Shown here: piece by piece, positions 46,514 through 58,861 of the stretch
Layout of the letters: every line of letters starts with the position of its first letter
Numbering within the stretch: position 1 is the first letter of the stretch
Assembly: GCF_033115175.1 (NCBI RefSeq)
Contig: NC_084827.1
Location: forward strand, 62,805,201 to 62,869,200
Direction: 5' to 3'
DNA: 64,000 nucleotides
Source of the DNA: Lepus europaeus
Lineage: Eukaryota; Chordata; Mammalia; Lagomorpha; Leporidae
Translations under genes and position numbers: made by a program
Notes under the pieces: model-generated
What the model was told of the DNA's origin: nothing
The model's database searches: none
Seen by the model: only the letters and a program-made list of their open reading frames with translations

Positions 46514-47279
46514 ACGTCTGAGCATTTTAAGGACATCATTTTTCTATTCCCAGGGTTCCCTGGGGGCTTCCTAAGGCAGAATCACAGGGCAGCTCCTGAG
46601 GGCGGCAGCCGGCGTCCACTGACAGGTGGCTTTTGCCTTGGACTGTGTTCCTCTAGCTTCCTCCCTGGAGGGATCCTTGATCTGGGACCCTGAAACCTGG
46701 CCCCCGAGGGGAGCAGAGAACACTGCAGCCAATGCTCTTCCTGTGGCAGTGAGCTCCGGCCTGCAGCTGGAAACAAGGGACAGACTTACAGCCGGGACAA
46801 GGAGACAGCTCCCCCAGCCTGAAGGTTTTTAACAGAGTGAAGCAGAGGAGAAAAAATTTATTTCAAATTTCTTCTGCTGCTTCTTGACCTAGCCAAAAAG
46901 GAAGACAGCAAAGGGATGTCAGCCTCACAAACTTCCTTGGTCAAGGTGCGGTTGCTCCTCTTCCCCTTTGCAGCAGCCAGCAGCATTGCACAAGCATCCC
47001 TGGGCCTCTTGCACCCAGGCCCTGGCTCTGATGAGCACCCTAGGGTGCAAGCATTCCGAAGGGCCAGGCAGGCAGCAGGCTGGCACGTGGGCTCCCGTGT
47101 GCTCAGGACAGGGTCTCTGCAGGCTGTGCTAGCTGTGTGGGACCTGGTACACAAGAGCAGCAGGGAGCAGTCCCCGTGCAGCAACACAGCTTGCAGTCCA
47201 TCTGAGACAAGGGAAAACGGGGTGGGTGGGCCTTTTCCATGTCTACACCCAGCTTGAGCTGATCAGGGGCCAGCCAGGA
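46514..47279. other. Intergenic unique sequence
   Basis: No repeat or gene recognised. A TTTATT at 46857 reads AATAAA on the minus strand, but no upstream gene on that strand explains it. Confidence 0.4.
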
Positions 47280-48005
47280 GAGTTTAGACATTTGCAGCCA
47301 CCCTGGAGGGATGGTCAGGTGTCAAGAAAGCAGGCAGGTGAAACCATGAGAGGGGTTGTGGAGTGAGAGTGGACATACAGCCAGCCAGCCAGATACCCAA
47401 CCCAGCTACAAACATGATGGCAGGACACAGCCTGAGCCATTTAAGCTTCACAGGCCACAGGGCAGTATCTGACCAGTTCCTCACCCCTAGCAGTCAGGTA
47501 GAAAGATTCTGACAGCTCCCCACCCCACCCTCCCTGACTTCCCCAAAGCCTGCCAGACAGACACACTTCCATATGGAAGACAGAATCTCAGGGAAACAAG
47601 CAGGCTCCCTGCTGGACGGACAGTTAGCCAAATGGACAGAGTCATGGACAGATGGGGAGACCCCCAGCTAGACATCTTGGTAGACTTGTGGCTACTTGGA
47701 CCCTCTTCCCCGAGTCAGTGGGAAGGTGGGCCTCAACCAAGCAGGAGACAGAGCTGCCTCAAAAAGGCAAAGAGATATTACCCCAGTGGAAGAACACCCC
47801 GCCCTCCCAGTTCACCAGCCAGCAAGACTGTCTACTGGACAGACAGGCATACCGTCCACCCCAGCCTGTGATTTGGGCAGGCCTGCGGCAGGGTTCCACC
47901 TGCTGGACAGGGACCCTACCCCTGCACCTCCCATGGGACAGATAGATCCTCAGTCCCTCGCTGGACAGAGGATCCCCGGGTAGCCAGGTTGAGTGGACAC
48001 AGTCA
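47280..48005. repeat. Degenerate CAGA/CCAG array upstream of PTPN18
   Basis: Motifs such as CTGGACAGACAG, CCAGCCAGC and GACAGATAGATCC recur irregularly. A related array lies behind the gene. Confidence 0.6.
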
Positions 48006-48119
48006 CTGCTTACTGCCACCTGTGACACAGATGTCCCAAAGCCAAAGCTTGTCCCGTCTGGCCCTCAGAGTCTGCCCAGGCCCACCCAGCGAGAACGGGG
48101 GCTCCAGCTTGGCCCCTGC

Positions 48120-48315
48120 TTGGGAGCCAGAGGGCGAGGCGAGCGCCGAACGCCATTGGCCTTGGGGCGCACCCCGCCAGCCGCTGCGCGCTTCCATTGG
48201 CTGGCGGGGGCGGGGCGGGGCCCCCTTAGCTGGGCCAGCGCTTCCCGCGGTATCTACACTCGCGGCGGAGCGCCCGGCGCAGCGACTGGACTACACCTCG
48301 CAGGCGGACAGCGCC
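48120..48315 (+). promoter_or_regulatory. PTPN18 proximal promoter, GC boxes and inverted CCAAT
   Basis: A CpG-rich stretch directly upstream of the ATG. It holds two inverted CCAAT boxes (CCATTGG at about 48151 and 48194) and a run of overlapping GC boxes (GGGGGCGGGGCGGGG, about 48205-48220). There is no TATA box. The CpG density falls within intron 1. Confidence 0.65.
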
Positions 48316-50872
48316 ATGAGCCGCAGCCTGGACGCGGCGCAGAACTTCCTGAGGCAGCTGGAGGAGAGGGGCGGCTGGGAAGGGGCGGTCCTCGCCGGCG
48401 AGTTCAGCGTGAGTGAGCGAGTGTGGACAGCCTTGCCGCCCCTGGTCCCACCGACCTGACGGCCGCCTTCCAGGCGCCCCCCGCTGCCTCTGCCTCTCTC
48501 TCTCCCTCTTTCTCTCGCTCTCGCTTTCGCTTTCTCCCTCGATCCCTTGTTTTCTTTACCCCGCTCCTCTGTTGCTCTTTGACCCGCAGCCAGTGGGGCC
48601 CCAGCGGACAAAGTCCGCGGCGGAGCTGGGAGGGGCCGCACACGCGCTCAGGTCCAGGTGTCCTCCAGCGCTCCCGGCGAGCGGGCCGCACACCTGCTCA
48701 GGAGCTTGGGGTGTTAGGGAACGTGCCAGGGCAGCGGGGTGCCGAGGCGGGCGTGTGCACGTCCCCGGCCTTTTGCCGGGCAACCCACTGGGCCCGGTGA
48801 CCTCAGCATCTCCCTCCACGGACCCGGAACGCCGATGGCCAAGGCACTCGGCGCGTGCTGGACGCTCACTTCCCGGGAGTGGAACGCTGGATATTGCAGC
48901 AGGGCTGGCAAACGCGAGGCTTCAAGCGCGAACACGCACGTGCAAACAGAGAGGCAGACGCAATCTAGGCAGAAATAGGCGTCATGTTCTAAATATTTAA
49001 AATAGCCTTGCTTTTCAATGGCAATGTGTACGATGAATATAACTCCATAAAACCATAGGACAGGCACAGCCCGTGACGGTTGCAACTCACAACCGACGTT
49101 ACGCAATCAAAGGGCTCCTGGAAAACCCTTATTAGAAGATAAGGGTATTTTTGATGTAGAAAAACTCAGAGGTCATGAGGTTTTCTCTCTTGCGAACTTT
49201 TGGAATACCTCCTCTCAGATTAATATAAATTTGTCTACGCACATGTAAAAGTGTTGTAGTGAATGAGAAACTGAAGATGTGCCTGCTAAACGTAAAATAC
49301 AATTCAGACAAAAGGGAAATGCAGGTGACCCGCGTGTACGTACACATTTGGTGTATGACGTCCCCTACAGCGCACCTTGCATCCCATCGCGTGTTATCTA
49401 TCCTACTTGCGGTCCGGAAACGCAAGCTTCCTCACAGCCGCTGCCTCCAGCCACGCAACAGCAGACGGAGGGTTCGGGGCGGGGGTGCGTGCCGAAGCGT
49501 CTGGGTTTCGCCCTCACCGCACAGGCACCTTTGGCAAAGTCACTCGCCCACCTGTGCGTCGGCTCTCTCACCTGCACGGGTCAATGCTGCCATTCATGGC
49601 TTCACTGTCGCTACGAGCAGCCAGGCCTGCGCCGCTGGGGGCTTCCTTGCACTCCCCTCTCACCCGGGGCCTCATCACTCCACTGCTCTGTCCCCCGCCA
49701 CTGCCGCCACCAGGACATCCAGGCCCGCTCGGCTGCCTGGAAGAGGGACGGAGTGTGCACTGCCGAGGCCGGCAGCCTGCCGGGAAACGCGAAGAAGAAC
49801 CGCTACAAAGACGTGCTGCCCTGTGAGTGAGGGGGCTCTGGCAGGGAGCCAGGTGCGCGCGCCCCGCCCCGCCCCGCTCCGCAGCCTTGCAGGTGTCACC
49901 CGTTGCGCTCCCGCGGGTGCCTGGAGTGGGAGGGGAGCCCGGCAGGTGCGCGGACGCCCCGGCACCGCCAAACCCCTCGTTTCTCGCCTCGCCGGCTGGC
50001 AGATGATCGCACGCGAGTGATCCTCTCCCTGCTGCAGGAGGAGGGACACGGCGACTACATCAACGGCAACTTTATCCGGGTCAGGCCCGGGATCGGAGCG
50101 GGGTCGCCCTGGGGGCAGCCGGGCGACCCGCTCTGACCGCATCTCCCACAGGGCGCAGACGGGAGCCGGGCCTACATCGCCACGCAAGGGCCGCTGCCTC
50201 ACACGCTGCTGGACTTCTGGCGCCTGGTGTGGGAGTTCAGGGTGAAGGTCAGAGCCCCGGAGGGTGGGCAGCGTTCTGGTTCCCCGGATCCCTGGCTCGC
50301 ATCAGCTCTGTGTCCCTCCGCGTCTAGGTGATCCTGATGGCATGTCGGGAGACGGAGAACGGGCGGGTAGGTGTCCTCAGGCCCCAGCGTGCTGTCCCTG
50401 TGCCCGGGGGAGGGAGGAGGAAGCCCGCTAGCTCCTCCGTGACCCAGGGCCGGTTCGTAGACTGTCCTCACTGGCTCCGCGGGAGCCTCACTACTCCTCT
50501 CTGTATTTTTTGTCGATTAGTCTTTTTGCTTTTCCTCAAGGGGCTCATCTGCTGGGCCACTCCGTACCATAGGACAGCCCCTGTACTGACCAGTGCCCCT
50601 GTACTGTCCGGATTTCTCTGACACCTCTCTCTCTCTCTCTGTCTCTCTCTCTCTCTCCTTATTCAGCTAGAACTCTCTGGCCTCTACTATTCCTGCCTCC
50701 AGACCCGAGCATGGCTGTTGGCTGTCCCCTCTTCCTAAGCCCTTTCCCCACCCTGGCTGGCTCTGTAAACCTCTTCCAGGTGTTCCTGCAGATGTTCAGT
50801 CCTCAAGGAGACCATCCTGGACCCTCCCACAACTCCCAGGTCTTTCGCTTGTCCTACTTTTTGTTCTTACCA

Positions 50873-50903
<31 letters not shown>

Positions 50904-53900
50904 CTTCTTCTTCTTCTTCTTTTTAAGATTTTATTTATTTATTTGAGAGGCAGAGTTACAGCCACAGAGAGGGAGAGACAGAGAGAGATCTTCCATCTGC
51001 TGATTCACTCCCCAAATGGCCACAACAGTCAGAGCTAGACTGATCCGAAACCAGGAGCCAGGAGCTTCTTCCGGGTCTCCCACGGAGGTGCAGGGGCCCA
51101 AGCACTTGGGCCATCTTCTACTGCTTTCCCAGGCCACAGCAGAGAGCTGGATCAGAAGAGGAGCAGCTGGGACCAAAACTGGTGCCCATAAGGGATGCCA
51201 GGGCGAGGCAGAGGCTTAACCTACTATGCTGCAGCTCTGGCCCCACCAATACTTCTAACACAGTACATAGTACTTCTAACACAGTACATAGTCCTAAATA
51301 CATAAAATATACTTCACCATATGCTATTATTTCTGCTCTGCATCACTGAGATGCCATCACCCACTTAACATGTACAACCCAGCTGCTTTTAGCATATGCC
51401 TGGAGGTTTGCATCACCCCATAAAGAAATTTTGGGGGCTGGCACTGTGGTGTAGTGGGTAAAGCTGACGCCTGCTGTGCTGGCATCCTATATGGGCACCG
51501 GTTCGAGACCCGGCTGCTCCTCTTCCAATCTAGCTCCCTGCTAATGGCCTGGAAAAGCAATGGAAGATGGTCTAAGTGCTTGGGCCCCTGCACCTGAGTG
51601 GGAGACCTGGAAGAGGCTCCTGGTTCCTGGCTTTGGATTGGCACAGCTCCAGCCATTGCAGCTATTTGGGGAGTGAACCAGTGAATGGAAGACTTATCTC
51701 TCTTATCTCTCTCTCTCTCTCTGCCTCTGCCTTTCAAATAAATAAATAAATAAATAAATAAATCTTTTTTTAAAAAAATAAAGAAATCCTATACCCTCGA
51801 GTGGTTTCTCCCCATTTCCCACCAACCTCTACAGCCTTGGGCAACCCCTAACCTACTCTGGTTTCCTACTGCTTTGCCTGTTCTGGATATTTCATGTAAA
51901 TGGAGTCATGATATGCAGTCTTGGTGAGGGGCCTCTTTCAGTTAGCATGTTTCTGAGTTTCATGCATACTGCAGCATGAATCAATGCCTCACTCCATTGT
52001 AGGAACCTGCCACAAAGCACTTACCCATTCATCAGTTTATAGAATTGGAGGGACTTCTGCTTTTGGCAATTATGAACAACCTTGCTGTGAACATTCATGT
52101 CCAAGTCCTTGTGTAAAGGCATGTTTTCATTTTTCTCCACTTAGCCATGGACTAACTGGTTTATGTGAAAATGCTATGTTCACATTTTAAGGAACTGTTA
52201 AACCATCCTTCGCAGGTCATACATGTACCAAATTGCATTGGTGCTAACAATCTATGAGGATTTCAATTTCATCACATACTCACCAGCATCTTTTTTATAG
52301 AGGGTGATGAGTGGTGACATTGTGTGTCTTTTTTTTCTTCTTTTTTGGTTGTGGCAATACACACATCCCATAAAATTCCGCATTTTATCCATTTCAAGTG
52401 GCATGAAGGACACTTATCATGGCCACCATTTCTACAACTTGTTCATCATTCCAAACAGAAAACTTGACCCATTAAACATCACCTCCCCAGTCCCCTTCCC
52501 CTATGTTTTACCTTCTGTCTCTTCATATCTACCTATTGTAGGTACTGCATATAAATGGAATTGTACAGCACTTACCCTGCTGTCTCTGTGTGATTTCACC
52601 GAGCATGTTTTTAAGACTCATCCTGGTTGCACCATATTATATTCCACTGTACTGAAATTCTCTGTCTCTGTATGTCCGTGTCCCTTTTTGTTTACCCCTT
52701 CCTTGTGGATGGATGTTGGGGTTGTTTCTATCTGTTGGCTATTGTGAATAGTGCTGCCATGAGCAGTGGTGTCAAGAATCTGAGTCTTTATTTTCAATGT
52801 GCTGTGTAGGCACCTGGGGTGGAATTGCTGAGTATCTGACAATTCCTTCCTTCCTTCCTTCCTTCCTTCCTTCCTTCCATCCTTCCTTCCTTCCTTCCTT
52901 CCTTCCTTCCTTCCTTCCTTCCTTCTTTTCCCACAGCGGATGCACCATTCTACATTCCCACTAGGACTTCCAATTTCTCACATAGTCACCAACACCTGTG
53001 TGTGTATGTGTGTAGGGGGTGTGGGCAGGTGGCATCCTAAGGAGTGGGAAGTGCTCTCCATTGAGGTTTTGTTTTTCTGTGCTTATTTCCTCATTTTTCT
53101 CTCTCCTCTGGATACCTGTCTGTTCACATTGTTTGCCCATTTTTAAATTGGGCTACTTGGGGGTTATTTGTCTTTTTATGATTGAGCAAGACCTCATTTA
53201 CAAATCCCTCTCTTGTGTGTTCAGTGAGTTGTCATTTCACTTTTCTGACAATGTCTGTTGAAGCTGAAACATTAAACATTTTGTACAGCATTTTTGTACA
53301 AACTTTGCCTTAGGTCATTGTCAAACAGATTTATAGGAATTCTGTAGCATCACAGTTTTAAGGATTTTGTGGCTGTTTTAAATTTCCTTTATAAGAGTGA
53401 AGTTGAAAAGTTTTTTCATCTGATTATTGTTTATTGCTTATTTTCCTGCTGACATAGGTCTTTTTGCTTTTTATTTGTTGAACTGTTTATTTAGTAGGGA
53501 CAATGAACTTTTGACTATAACATAATTAACAATTATTTTATCTCAAAAAATTAAGTTACAAAAAATTTTTAAATTTTGATACATTTAACGGGTTGGATTG
53601 TTTTCCTTATGTTTTTGATTTGGCATCTAAGAAGTTACCACTTCATTAAAGGTCATAAATATTTACTCCTGTGTTTTCTTCCAAGTGTTTTGGAGTTGTT
53701 GTTTTTTTAAGATTGATTTTTGAAAAAGATTTATTTATTTATTTGAAAGGAAGAGTTACAGAGAGACAGAGGCAAAGGCAGAGGCAGAGGCAAAGAGAGA
53801 TCTTCCATCTGCTTGTTCACTCTCCAAATGGCTGCAGTGGTCGGAGCTGGGCCAGTCCAAAGCCAGGAGCCAGAAGGCAGGAGCTTCTTCCGGGTCTCCC

Positions 53901-56900
53901 ACATGAGTGCAGGGGCCCAAGCACTTGGGCCAATTCCACTGCTTTCCCAGGCCATTGCAGGGAGCTAGGTCAGAAGTAGAGCAATTGGGACTCAAACCTG
54001 CATCCATATGGGATGCTGGCAGCCCCAATGTCTTGTAGTTGTTAAGTCTCTAATTCATTTGATTTTTTTGTATAGACTTTGTTATAAGAGATCCACATTC
54101 ATTCTTTGCATGTGGCTATCCAATTATTGCAGCACTATTGGTAGAAAAAAAACAATACTTTCTTCCATGCAATGGACTTGGCACTCTTGAAAATTAGTTG
54201 ATCATGAATAGGAGAGTCTGTTTCTGAACTTTGTTTTATTCTCTTGACCAATATGGTTTTCCTTGTGCCAGTAAAACACACTTTCGATTCTGGCACCTTT
54301 GCAATAAATTTTGAAATCAGGAAATGTGAGTCCTCCTGATTTTTTTTTTTTTTTTTTTTTTTACAGGCAGAGTGGACAGTGAGCGAGAGAGAGACAGAGA
54401 GAAAGATCTTCCTTTTGCCGTTGGTTCACCCTCCAATGGCCGCCACGGTAGCGCGCTGTGGCTGGCGCACCGCGCTGATCCGATGGCAGGAGCCAGGTGC
54501 TTCTCCTGGTCTCCCATGGGGTGCAGGGCCCAAGCACTTGGGCCATCCTCCACTGCACTCCCAGGCCACAGCAGAGAGCTGGCCTGGAAGAGGGGCAACC
54601 GGGACAGGATCGGTGCCCCGACCGGGACTAGAACCCGGTGTGCTGGAGCCGCAAGGCGGAGGATTAGCCTAGTGAGCTGCGGCGCTGGCCAGTCCTCTGG
54701 ATTTTTAAAAATTTTTAAAAATTTTCAATGTTTTGGCTCTTCTGGGTGGATCCCTTGCTGTGTAGAAAAGAGCTGATGCAGCAGGCATAACTGCTTATGC
54801 TTAAAAAGGCTTTCCTGCAAGTTTGGCTCTTGGCTGGCTCTGACAACTTGTGCTGCTAGCTGGAGTGGCTCATTGTGCCCCAACGTTTTATATGGTGGTT
54901 GATGCCGAAGACCTGCTTTCCTTCTGGAAACCTGATATTAGGGTACCTGCTGGGCAGGAGGTGCCTACACGCTGTGTAGAAGATGCCCCCCGCTAAAAAC
55001 TCTGGGCACTGAGCCCTAATGAGCTCCCAGTGGCCAATCTTCCACGTGTGTTGCCACTGCTCGTTGCTGTGTGGCTCCATGGGAGAGGACCTTAGGGAAC
55101 TGCTGCCTTCTTTTCTTCATACTCTTGCCCCTTGCTGGCTTTATTCTGTGCCCTTTCAGTGTAAAAGTCATGTCCGTGCGTATGACTGTATGCTGAGTGC
55201 TGTGTGTGTCACACAGTGAGTCACTGAATCTGGGCGTGGCCTCCTGTGCACATGACACACTTGCATTTCCACAGGAGTCTTATGCTCAGCTTGTCAGTGT
55301 CATCAACACTTCTGCTGGGATGTCACAGGGGCTACTTTGACTGGGGAGGTCGAATGGGGGAGCTTTGGCTATCTTAACCCTATTGTTTGCCAGGCTGTCA
55401 CCACAGGTATCTGTCCATCTGTCTGGATCCTCTTAGATTTCTTTCACCAGTGCTTTGTTGGTGTTTCGTTCACAAATTTTGCACCTTTATTAAATTTATT
55501 CCTAGAAAGTGAACAGTGCTTTTTGAGGTTGTTGTCAATGGACTTGTCTTCTTCATTGGGTTATTGTAAACTGAATACAATTGTAGAAATACAGTTGCTT
55601 TTCCCCTACTGATTTCATAGCACATAATCTTGCTGAACTCATTCGTTAGCTTTAATAATGTGTGTGTGTGTGTATTCTTTAGGGTTTTCTACACATAAGA
55701 TCATGTCATCTGTAAATCATGACAGTTTTGTCTCTTCCTTTCCAGTCTGGGTGCCCGTCCTGTCATCCTCACATTCTCCCTTTCTTCTCACCTCCCTTTT
55801 CTCTATCCATCTCCCTCAATCTGTCTGTCGGTTTGTCTATCTATCTCTGTGTCTTTTTTCCCCCTATTTGCACTAGCTAGAATTTCCAATACACATGGAA
55901 GTGTGAACTTTCTTGCCTTGTTCCTGATTTGCAGGCCAAAACATTGGCAGTCTTTTTCTGCCAATTGACTTTTCTTCTGTTTGTGGGTTGAATTTTCCTG
56001 TTTCTTTATATGTCTAGTAAATTTTTATTGGGTGGTTGACATTTTGGGTTTTTATACAGGTTAAGTGTTAGGTTCTGTTGTCTCCCTTTGAAGGGTGTTT
56101 CACTCTTTGAGGAAGACAGTTCAGTTATTTGTGGGTACCGGATCATTTTGAAGTCTGTTTTCCAGCTCTTTCAGGGCGGGTCCGCAGTAGTCTTTATTCC
56201 AGAGCTAACTTAGCTCTACTTCCAATGAGAGGTCCCTCGGGCTCCCTCCACTGACTGCTCCTCACCATCAGTGAGGCCTTTCCTCTCTGGCTGGAGCGAA
56301 GGTATCGCATCTCTGCCCTCTTTGAACTCAAAGGGATGTTCATCCTGTGGATCCCTAGTTCTCATGCTCTCACGGAATGTTATTCTTGCCTGGCCTCGTG
56401 GGATTTCACCCTAGCCTTCAAAAAATTCAGGGAAAGAGGCTGGCATTTTGGCGCAGCAGGCTAAGCCACCAGTTGTGACTCCAGCATCCCACATCAAAGC
56501 ACCAGTTCAAATCCTGGCTGCTCTACTTTCCCTTCTGTTCCCTGTTAAGGCACCTAGGAAAGCAATGGAGGGTGGCACAAGTCCTTGGGCCCCTGCCATC
56601 CACATGGGAGACCAGGATGGAGTTCCTGGCTCCTTGGCTGCAGCCTGGCCCAGTCCCAGTCATTGCAGCCATCTGGGGAGTGAACCTGGGGATGGACGAT
56701 CTCCCCTCTTCTCTCTCTCTCTCTCCCTCTCCCACTTTCTCTCTCTTTCTCTCTCTCCCTCTCTGACTTTGAATAAATAAAATAAATCATGGATGGGTCA
56801 CTATCGTGGCATAGCAGGTGAAGCCACCACCTGTGACACTGGCATCCCTTGTGGGAGCCAGTTAGTGTTCTGGCTGTTTCCCTTCCATTCCAGCTTCCTG

Positions 56901-58812
56901 CTAATGGCTTAGAGAGGCAGCCAAGGGTATTTGGCAGCAAGTACTCAGGCCCCTGCCACCCAAGTGGGAGACCCAGTAGAATCTCCTGGCTTCTAGCTTG
57001 TTGTGGTCATCTGGGGAGTGAATCAGCAGATGGAAGATTCTCTCTTTCTCTCTCTGTAACTCTTTCAAATAAATAAACAAATCTTTTTTAAAGAAAAGAC
57101 AATATCACTGTTCATCAAAATAAATTCATGGGAAGTAGAATTAAAAGAGGAGTTTAATTTAGTGCAACAAAAACCCATGCCTTGTTTATAGTAATACATA
57201 CTTTCCATGAAGGCTCCTGGTATGTTCTCAGATTATTATTCAGCCAGACTCAAGGAGCAGGGACCCCTGTGCAGATTTTTGGAAGGTTTTCAGATGGTAG
57301 TGGGTTTTTGTTTTGTGTTGTGCTGTGTTTTGCCTTTGTCTGTTCTTGCTGGGACTCTGTCCTGCCACTTCTGGCTGCCCCGGCTGTCAGCTCAGTGAGG
57401 TCACTAGATTGCTCACATCCTCCAGCCTGGGGATTCACTCCAAGCTGTGAGCAGTCTGCTCAGGCACCACCTCCCTCAATGCCTATTTTCTCGTGCCAGA
57501 GAGTAGGGTTCAGGTTTCACGTCTGGTAATTTGGCTGCTGACAGTGTGGGGTTCCCTGGACCGTCTTCCTCCTGCCAGGCCAGCAGCTCACCTGCCTTGG
57601 GTGTGCACATGTGTGATCTGACCACTCTGCCAGCCTCCATCACAGCTGCAGCTGCCTGTGGTCCCACCAGAAGCCCGGGCTGTCCTGTGAGGGCGTGGAC
57701 TGTTGAGCTGCAGCTCTGAAAGTGACTCCGCCCTCCTCACTCTGTGCTTTCTCCTTACTTTTCACAGAAGAAGTGTGAGCGTTACTGGGCCCAAGAGCAA
57801 GAGCCACTGCAGATTGGGCTTTTCTGCATTACCCTGGTGAGCTGGGACTGAGGTGGGAACAGGTGCAGCCTTGGACGATGGATGATGGGGACACTTCAAG
57901 GAGGATATCCAGGGCGAATGGCTCCTTTCCCCCCAAACCCCCACAACTATGGGAGATTCATGGAGCTCTCTGATGCCGATGCGCAAACACTCCTGACTCG
58001 ATATATGGGTTGACTGCGTTTTTGCTGTGGCTATGATCACGGTTCCATCTGTCATGTAAACATGCCTGGTTGGGTTCTTGAAATCCCTCTCTCAGATTTC
58101 TGAAAGAACTCAGGGAAACATGTTAGATCTGGGGAACATTTAGGCTACATGAAGTTTCTAAACAGGGTTTTACTTTGCTTTCTACAAATGTGTGTCTTTG
58201 GCACCCTCCATTTTGGTTCTCCTGTGTCTTTCCTCTTACCCCACATTCTCAGACCAAGGAGGCACGGCTGAACCCGGACATTGTGCACAGGACCCTCCAG
58301 GTCACATTCAAGAAGGTACCAACAGAGGAGTGGGGGGACTTCTGCAAGGGGAGAGTTGTTCCCTATCTGTTTCCTTCTCTTTAAAATGGGCGTTCACAAC
58401 AGCACACCTCCTCAAACTATTTTTTTTTTCAAATTAATTTGAAATGCAGAGCATCAGAAAGGAAGACACACAGAGATCTTCTTCATCCGTTGGTTCATTC
58501 CCCAAATGCCCAAAACAGCTGGGCTGGGCCAGGCTGAAGCCAGGAGACAGGAAATCCATTGTGGTCTCCCATGTGAAAGGCAGGGCCCCAACTACTTAGT
58601 CCATCTCTATTGCCTTCCCAAGCTCATTAACAAGGTGCTGAATCAGAACAGGACTCGAACCAGCACTCTGAGATGGATGTAGGCATCACAAGTGGCAGCT
58701 TAACCCACTGTGCCATAAGACCAGTGCCAGTCCCTGTCCTCAACTGTTATCAAGGAGATTTAAATGGAAGATGCTTAAAGCCAGGCCTGGCATTTAGTAG
58801 GTGCTTGAGAAA

Positions 58813-58861
<49 letters not shown>

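Noticed and set aside
46858-47187. Possible processed pseudogene on the minus strand, with AATAAA at 46857-46862 and a lysine/arginine-rich end
   Set aside because: I could not match it to any protein, and no poly(A) remnant or target duplication is clear.
54690-55269. Possible named LTR family
   Set aside because: Some words felt familiar, but I could not assign the family with confidence, so it was left unassigned.
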